Assembly: GCA_030762175.1 (NCBI GenBank)
Contig: CM060833.1
Coordinates: 72,021,501-72,085,500 of the forward strand
DNA: 64,000 nucleotides
Direction: 5' to 3'
Source: Metallyticus violacea
Lineage: Eukaryota > Arthropoda > Insecta > Mantodea > Metallyticidae
Positions within the stretch are counted from its first letter, which is position 1. Every line of letters begins with the position of its first letter. The notes under the pieces are model-generated. The model was not told the DNA's origin and ran no database searches. It saw nothing but the letters and a program-made list of their open reading frames with translations. A program made the position numbers and the translations under genes. Below are positions 59,290 to 64,000 of this stretch, in pieces.

Positions 59290-59314
59290 CATAGTTCGAT
59301 TAAATTGATATCTT

Positions 59315-59740
59315 AATGGGGTCACCTCTAGAAGAAAGGGATGTGGTGAGGGAAACTGCTCTGCCAGGATTCAGAGTTGATGAGAACAGATGAAGACGAT
59401 GTTCCTAAAAATATTTTCCGACGCCGTCAGAGTCCTCCGCTGAGGAGTTTAAGCTCCTCAGAATAGTCGCTTCCACACCAAACGCCGGGACAGAAATATT
59501 TCCAAAGCGCAAACACTGCCATATTGCATACACCGCAGCCCACCTCGCCTGGCATTTTCTTCTCTATAATAAAACCAATGGAATGAAGAGAGCGGAAAAT
59601 TCGTGGAAAGAAAATATCCAACCCAGCGTTTGCCTAATCTATCAGGGAAAACCACAAAATTACCCAAAGTCAGCATGACAGCACCTGAGGGATTTTAGAA
59701 CGGGACCTCCAGAAAACAAGCCAGGACCTCTCCATTCGGT
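59315..59740 (-). mobile_element. SINE-3 copy, near full length
   Basis: Plus-strand blocks GAGGAGTTTAAGCTCCTCAG, AATAGTCGCTTCCACACC, TTTCCAAAGCGCAAACACTG, CACCTCGCCTGGCATTTTCT, GGAAAATTCGTGGAAAG and ATCTATCAGGGAAAACCAC match the other SINE-3 copies. The head at the right (TTTTAGAACGGGACCTCC) has a degraded B box. The hairpin GAGGAGTTTAAGCTCCTC is shared in weaker form by the other copies. Frames of 64-72 codons antisense to it are not genes. Confidence 0.82.
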
Positions 59741-62022
59741 ATCGATGGACATACAGTAGCGTAAAAACAACTGTTTTTGTACTGAATGAACCTTCTAAAG
59801 AAGCCCAATATTATTCTAGGGCTAAGGAAAAGCAAGCATATAAATTTTAATGAATAGCTTGAACCTTGATGTCTTTGAGAAATCTTGAGAGAGTTGCTTT
59901 TATTCATAATTTAGATTAATTACATCTACGGTCTTGATATTAAGAAAAATATCACCTAGAAATAACACTTTCCCCAATTTACACGGTTAAAGACAGGTTT
60001 TCACTTTAGTCAATCGGCTCGTTGTAGCTCTGGGGAGCTATAAATGTTCATTCTCCCTTCTCTCCTGGGTGCAACTAAAGAGCAAAGTTTGGGAAGATCT
60101 CTCGCTCATGGAATCTCCCTCAAAACACCAATAGGGGTGCTGGATTCCACGTGGTAAGGGTATGTAGCTTCTGTTATTTTTTTTAGCTTTTGGTACCTAG
60201 ATTTCAGTACAACTACATTCTAACAAATATTTTTAAACGAAAGGTTAAAGGCCTAAACTTTTTTTTTTATCCAAACTGCATTAGTTTTGGTTAATTTTAT
60301 TTGTTGAATTTTCTAAGTTTTTAAAATTGCAAGTAAAGGTGGTTTTAAAATATAATTTTTGTTTCTATTAGTCACTCTGTCATAGAGAAGAATCTATTTT
60401 ACTTGAGTTGCAAATCCTGTCATATGAGATTTTTTGCAAAATTGGTATTCTCAAAAATGTATGTTATAGTTAGTTTAAATAGCTATACAAATATTGCGTG
60501 ACTACTCCATCATATTTAATAAATATATGAATATTTACAAATGATTTGCTAAATGAAACTTGCAATATGTTAATTTTGCTTGACATTATAAGTGTTTTTA
60601 TTTAATTTTAAATTTGAAAATGGCCAGCTTTTAAAATCGAAGACTGCAATTATTTAAAAGTTCTTCACTTCGCCGCATCTATAAATGCAGACGTGAAAAA
60701 ATTAAAAAAAAACAGGGTTAATTCAAAATTTAACATTTTATTTGATATTATCTTAGACAGACTGCGTAATATTCATGTGCATTTTAAAAAACAGACCTTT
60801 GATTCAAAATTATCAAAGTATTTTCTATTTTATTATTATTTCTCGTATTAATTTTATATGTAAACATTTGTTAATTCATTAAAACGTTAAAACAACTAAA
60901 AGTAAATAAATGAGGGACATCTTAACATTAATAAATGTCATGATAAATGTCATATTTTGTTTATGTTACACAATTTAGTACTTAGTGCTACAATTTTACA
61001 AAAGTTTCTGTAAAATCTATCTTTGGAGTATCGAGAGTTATTAATAGGACTGACAAATTTACTAAGTCTAACTCATTTTGCAAAATTAAATAAAAACTAA
61101 TTATACATTTTGTAGTGTTGTGTAATCTAATTAAGTTCATAGATAGAGGTCATTTGCCTAAAAGCTGTAACCGTATAGAAAATTACAGACATAATAATTT
61201 GCAGTACGTATAAAATTCACAAAATACAGAAGTTGTTTCCTTAGGGGTGAAAATTTCTATTCCCTAGCATAATAAAAAAATATTTTTCACTTAACTATAC
61301 CGCAATTGGGGCGCTAAAAACTATATGATTATAATGGTATTGATATGAAAAGTTAATATTTTAACGACCAGGTTTGTCCAATAAAAATCATTTGCATGCA
61401 TAAACTTGCGGCCGTAAAACTTTACGATGTTGACGAGAAAGGACGTATGCGGTTTCATTTGCTTTTTATTAATTTTCTTTATTATAACTTCCGCAAAAGC
61501 TTTTATAGCTCTGTTGTTCTTTATTGTTTACCGGTAGAAGAAAGTCAGGAAAAAAAGACTGTCGCAATGAAATGAATAATAATTATTGTTATGCGATTGT
61601 TTTAGAAAAATGGAACGTAGTGCAGCTTGCAATAGCACAGAGCGTCAAAGGATTTCGGCTGAAGAGCAAAATGCAGCGTTTTTTATGACCTGTTTATTGC
61701 TGCAGGAAATAAGGAATGTATTAAAAAAGTTGCTAGTTTCTAATCCCCTTAGCCACGGCACGTCAGGTTTAGAGGTCTCATTGCTTGCCATCTAATTTAT
61801 AGTTCCGCTCTAACCGTAAACCGCGGAGAACTGAAATAATCTGAAATACGGCAAAACACAGTGTATGTAAACAGATAATAAACTAAGAAAAAACACTGGG
61901 ATTCTAATGAAACCTTTTGTTCTAGGAAGTGTTTTGTTGGACTGACACAGCCTGCTTCCAAAGTGACGTAATATGTGGGAATACTATAATCTCAGTAACC
62001 GAAGTAGGACTACAGTAGTGAT
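59741..62022. other. AT-rich interval, nothing recognised
   Basis: A less AT-rich patch at 60020-60170 and a frame at 61586-61795 (69 codons) are unrecognised. No repeat family was identified. Confidence 0.55.
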
Positions 62023-62023
62023 G

Positions 62024-62066
<43 letters not shown>
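62024..62066. repeat. (AAT)n microsatellite
   Basis: About 14 uninterrupted ATA/AAT units. Confidence 0.95.
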
Positions 62067-62146
62067 GCTCGTACATTTAAAATATACAAGAATATAAACG
62101 CAAAACCAGTCAAAAACACAATTAAACGCCCATTTTGCATCTGCCA

Positions 62147-62468
62147 CTTACGTGTTGTCGGTCCTGGTGGTGTAGTGGTTACCATACTTGCCTCCTAAAC
62201 CCAAGATCGCGGGTTCGAACCCGGCCAGGACCGATGGATTTTTTCGGGGCGTAAAAATCCTAAGTATGGCTTCCTTCGGAAGGGAAGTAAAGCCGTGGGT
62301 CCCGTGTCGTACATTTACGGCACGAAAAAGAACCTCAAGCCTGAAAGAGAGGCCTCTGAGCAAAATTTGTCGGCCGTTTCACGTCCTAAGTTGAATGGGA
62401 CGCTGATGACCTGAGCTGTTAAAGAGCGTCCATAAATAAATCATTTAAAAAAAAAAACCTTACGTGTT
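62147..62468 (+). mobile_element. SINE-1 copy, full length, 10-bp TSD
   Basis: The element is 62157-62458. The head GTCGGTCCTGGTGGTGTAGT then GGTTACCA (A box) and CGGGTTCGAACCCGG (B box) is near consensus. The acceptor arms GGTCCTGG and CCAGGACC pair perfectly. The body is intact, and the tail ATAAATAAATCATTT ends in a run of A. CTTACGTGTT at 62147-62156 recurs at 62459-62468. It is the best plus-strand reference for the family. The 60-70-codon frames inside are SINE artefacts. Confidence 0.96.
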
Positions 62469-63599
62469 ACCTCAGTTCTTTTATATTTTTGAATATTCAA
62501 TCAGAAACTTGTCTTTTAAAATGCTTTACCACGTGCTGTTTTTCCGTTATTCATATTTTTAATATTTTATTTAAAGTTGTGTTTATGTTCTTCTTTTACA
62601 GTGAAATACACAATATAAAATAGGCGTCTATGCTAAACATACTCTCTTTTGTATGTAATATAGAGGAATTAAGTTCTAAAACTAATTACTAGATATCATG
62701 AACATTTAGTTGTGCGGTTAGAGTGCCAATAAAGGTACTGCTCTAGTGCATGACCTTTTTGTCTTCATTATTACCTCAATATATGGCTATTCTTTGAGTT
62801 TTTATCACCTCGTTTGGTATATACTTGTTATGTTTCCTGTGTGAGTTAGTGAAACATTCCTGCCATTTCAGAATTACAATTAGATAGCCAGTTTGGATAC
62901 TTCTTTTTTTGTGTGAATTAGAATGAAAACCTATATTTAGTGTATGTGGAAAATTCACTCCAAAAACCTAAAGAAAGCCAATCAGAGATTTAGTTAATTA
63001 GTTACTTTGAATTCTTCCCGGAAATCTTGGGTACCGTTAGTGAACGTTTTCACCAAGACTCCTCACAACGAAGCATTGTTATCAAGATCACTGGAACCCT
63101 TCGATGATTGTGGTTATGTTGGTTTCTACTTAGACATTCATGAGCTACATTACAAAAGAAAGATCTCGTCATCCCATTACCAAATCAAATTATTATTAAA
63201 CTTTATAAATATATTATGAAATAAATCTCATCGGTTCGTTGGCTTCACATTGTCAAGGAAGCGTTAATGAGTTCTGAGTCATTTTTGTTTAAATTTAAAA
63301 ATTTGTGGTCAAAATGTTATTTAATTGTATTAGTATTGGTACTATGTATCTGGGAGCAGTCAGGTGATAGAGAAATATGACTTTTCAACTGAATTAGATT
63401 TGGAAACCAGATACAGAAATAAATGTTAAATTTATTGACCAAGCTAATGAGATACTAAATAGTGGTATCGGTTTATAATCAAAGGGACTACGGATATTTA
63501 ATAAAATAAAATAAATTTAATAATTTTCCGTACCGAACGGATTACGAACTTGTATTGGACTGAATTGTTAGGGTAGGGATAGAATAGTTCGGTACTTCA
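62469..63599. other. Intergenic sequence, nothing recognised
   Basis: Short unrecognised frames only. Confidence 0.55.
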
Positions 63600-64000
63600 A
63601 TCATAAAAGGTTGGTCGTTTGTGCTTAGCCTCCGGTGAAGGCATCTCTGGGAGGAAGGGATTAGGGGCCAGGACCCAGGAATAGGCAAGACAGGGTCTCT
63701 AACATTTGTCCAAATGGAACACCTCACTAGGCGTTTGAGTCCCTCAGAAAAGTCATTTCCACAGAAGTGGCATCTGAAAGCTTTCCAAAGCGCAAGCGAC
63801 CGTCACACCGCACCGGACCACCTTGCCTGGCACTTTCCACCCTGTACTAACAGAACTAAAGAAAGAAATTTTTCTGGAAAGGAAGGATCTATTCTAAGTG
63901 ACCAATGGAAACTATATATATATATAAACAATATCAAGATAACGGGCCACAAGAGATTTGAATCCGGGACCCAAGTGTTACCGGTGATTACAGACTTACC
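63600..64000 (-). mobile_element. SINE-3 copy, cut by the window end
   Basis: CTAGGCGTTTGAGTCCCTCA, CTTTCCAAAGCGCAAGCGAC and CCTTGCCTGGCACTTTCCAC match SINE-3. At the right, GAGATTTGAATCCGGGACCC is the B-box region on the reverse strand, and the A-box region (GGTGATTACAGAC) sits at the very edge. The 5' head may extend past the window. A short TA run (about 63914-63925) lies inside. Confidence 0.8.

Noticed and set aside
62157..62230. A tRNA-Val gene, because the acceptor arm and A and B boxes are intact
   Set aside because: The anticodon stem does not pair properly and the sequence continues into the SINE-1 body with a tail and target duplication.

Overview
This is a gene-poor, AT-rich (about two thirds A+T by eye) stretch of animal nuclear DNA packed with dead transposons. 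Nothing in it looks bacterial or viral: there are no operons, no long open frames apart from simple-repeat artefacts, and the recognisable proteins are animal Tc1/mariner transposases and APE-type LINE polyproteins. The tRNA-derived SINEs, the insect-like mariner relatives and a primer-binding site matching insect tRNA-Lys suggest an insect with a large, repeat-rich genome. A cockroach, termite or related polyneopteran is my best guess, but that is inference. I could not recognise any host protein-coding exon, rRNA gene or functional tRNA gene.

Three SINE families give the window its structure. SINE-1 has a tRNA-Val-like head with intact acceptor-stem complementarity and A and B boxes, and an ATAAATAA-type tail. 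It occurs near 7.9, 10.7, 17.7, 33.1-33.7 (two nested copies), 51.0 and 62.3 kb, and most copies have target-site duplications (TSDs) of 10-14 bp. SINE-2 has a Leu/Ser-type tRNA head and occurs near 2.1, 16.9, 28.9, 35.8 and 42.3 kb, with a lone head-like piece at 30.35 kb. SINE-3 has a tRNA-like head and a body with a motif like TGGAAAATTCGTGGAAAG. It occurs near 20.1, 43.9, 48.1, 59.5 and 63.8 kb, the last running off the window.

DNA transposons: a mariner-like element with both terminal inverted repeats (TIRs) (11.26-12.71 kb), a second transposase pseudogene carrying a SINE-1 insertion (17.2-18.4 kb), a 0.96-kb element with TIRs and an internal 73-bp duplication (45.0-45.95 kb), a 0.62-kb MITE-like element (53.9-54.5 kb), transposase fragments at 22.2-22.5 (-), 49.55-50.34 (+) and 54.9-55.6 kb (-), and a foldback/hairpin element at 6.3-7.2 kb. 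Retroelements: a LINE with endonuclease and reverse transcriptase remains (40.4-42.96 kb) interrupted by SINE-2, a LINE RNase H/C-terminal fragment (19.26-19.75 kb), and a possible LTR remnant ending in a tRNA-Lys primer-binding site (38.04-38.54 kb).

Microsatellites are abundant; the most striking is an uninterrupted run of 82 CATA units (28.25-28.58 kb). Two dispersed repeats of unknown class occur as pairs: 1.66/3.67 kb, and about 470 bp at 4.3/14.2 kb. The remaining intervals (for example 24.9-28.2, 56.5-59.3 and 59.7-62.0 kb) show no feature I can support. Nothing here amounts to a new multi-gene system. The most informative signals are the nested insertions with duplicated targets, the SINE copy that lacks both Pol III promoter boxes, the paired tRNA-like units with a shared leader, and the foldback structures.
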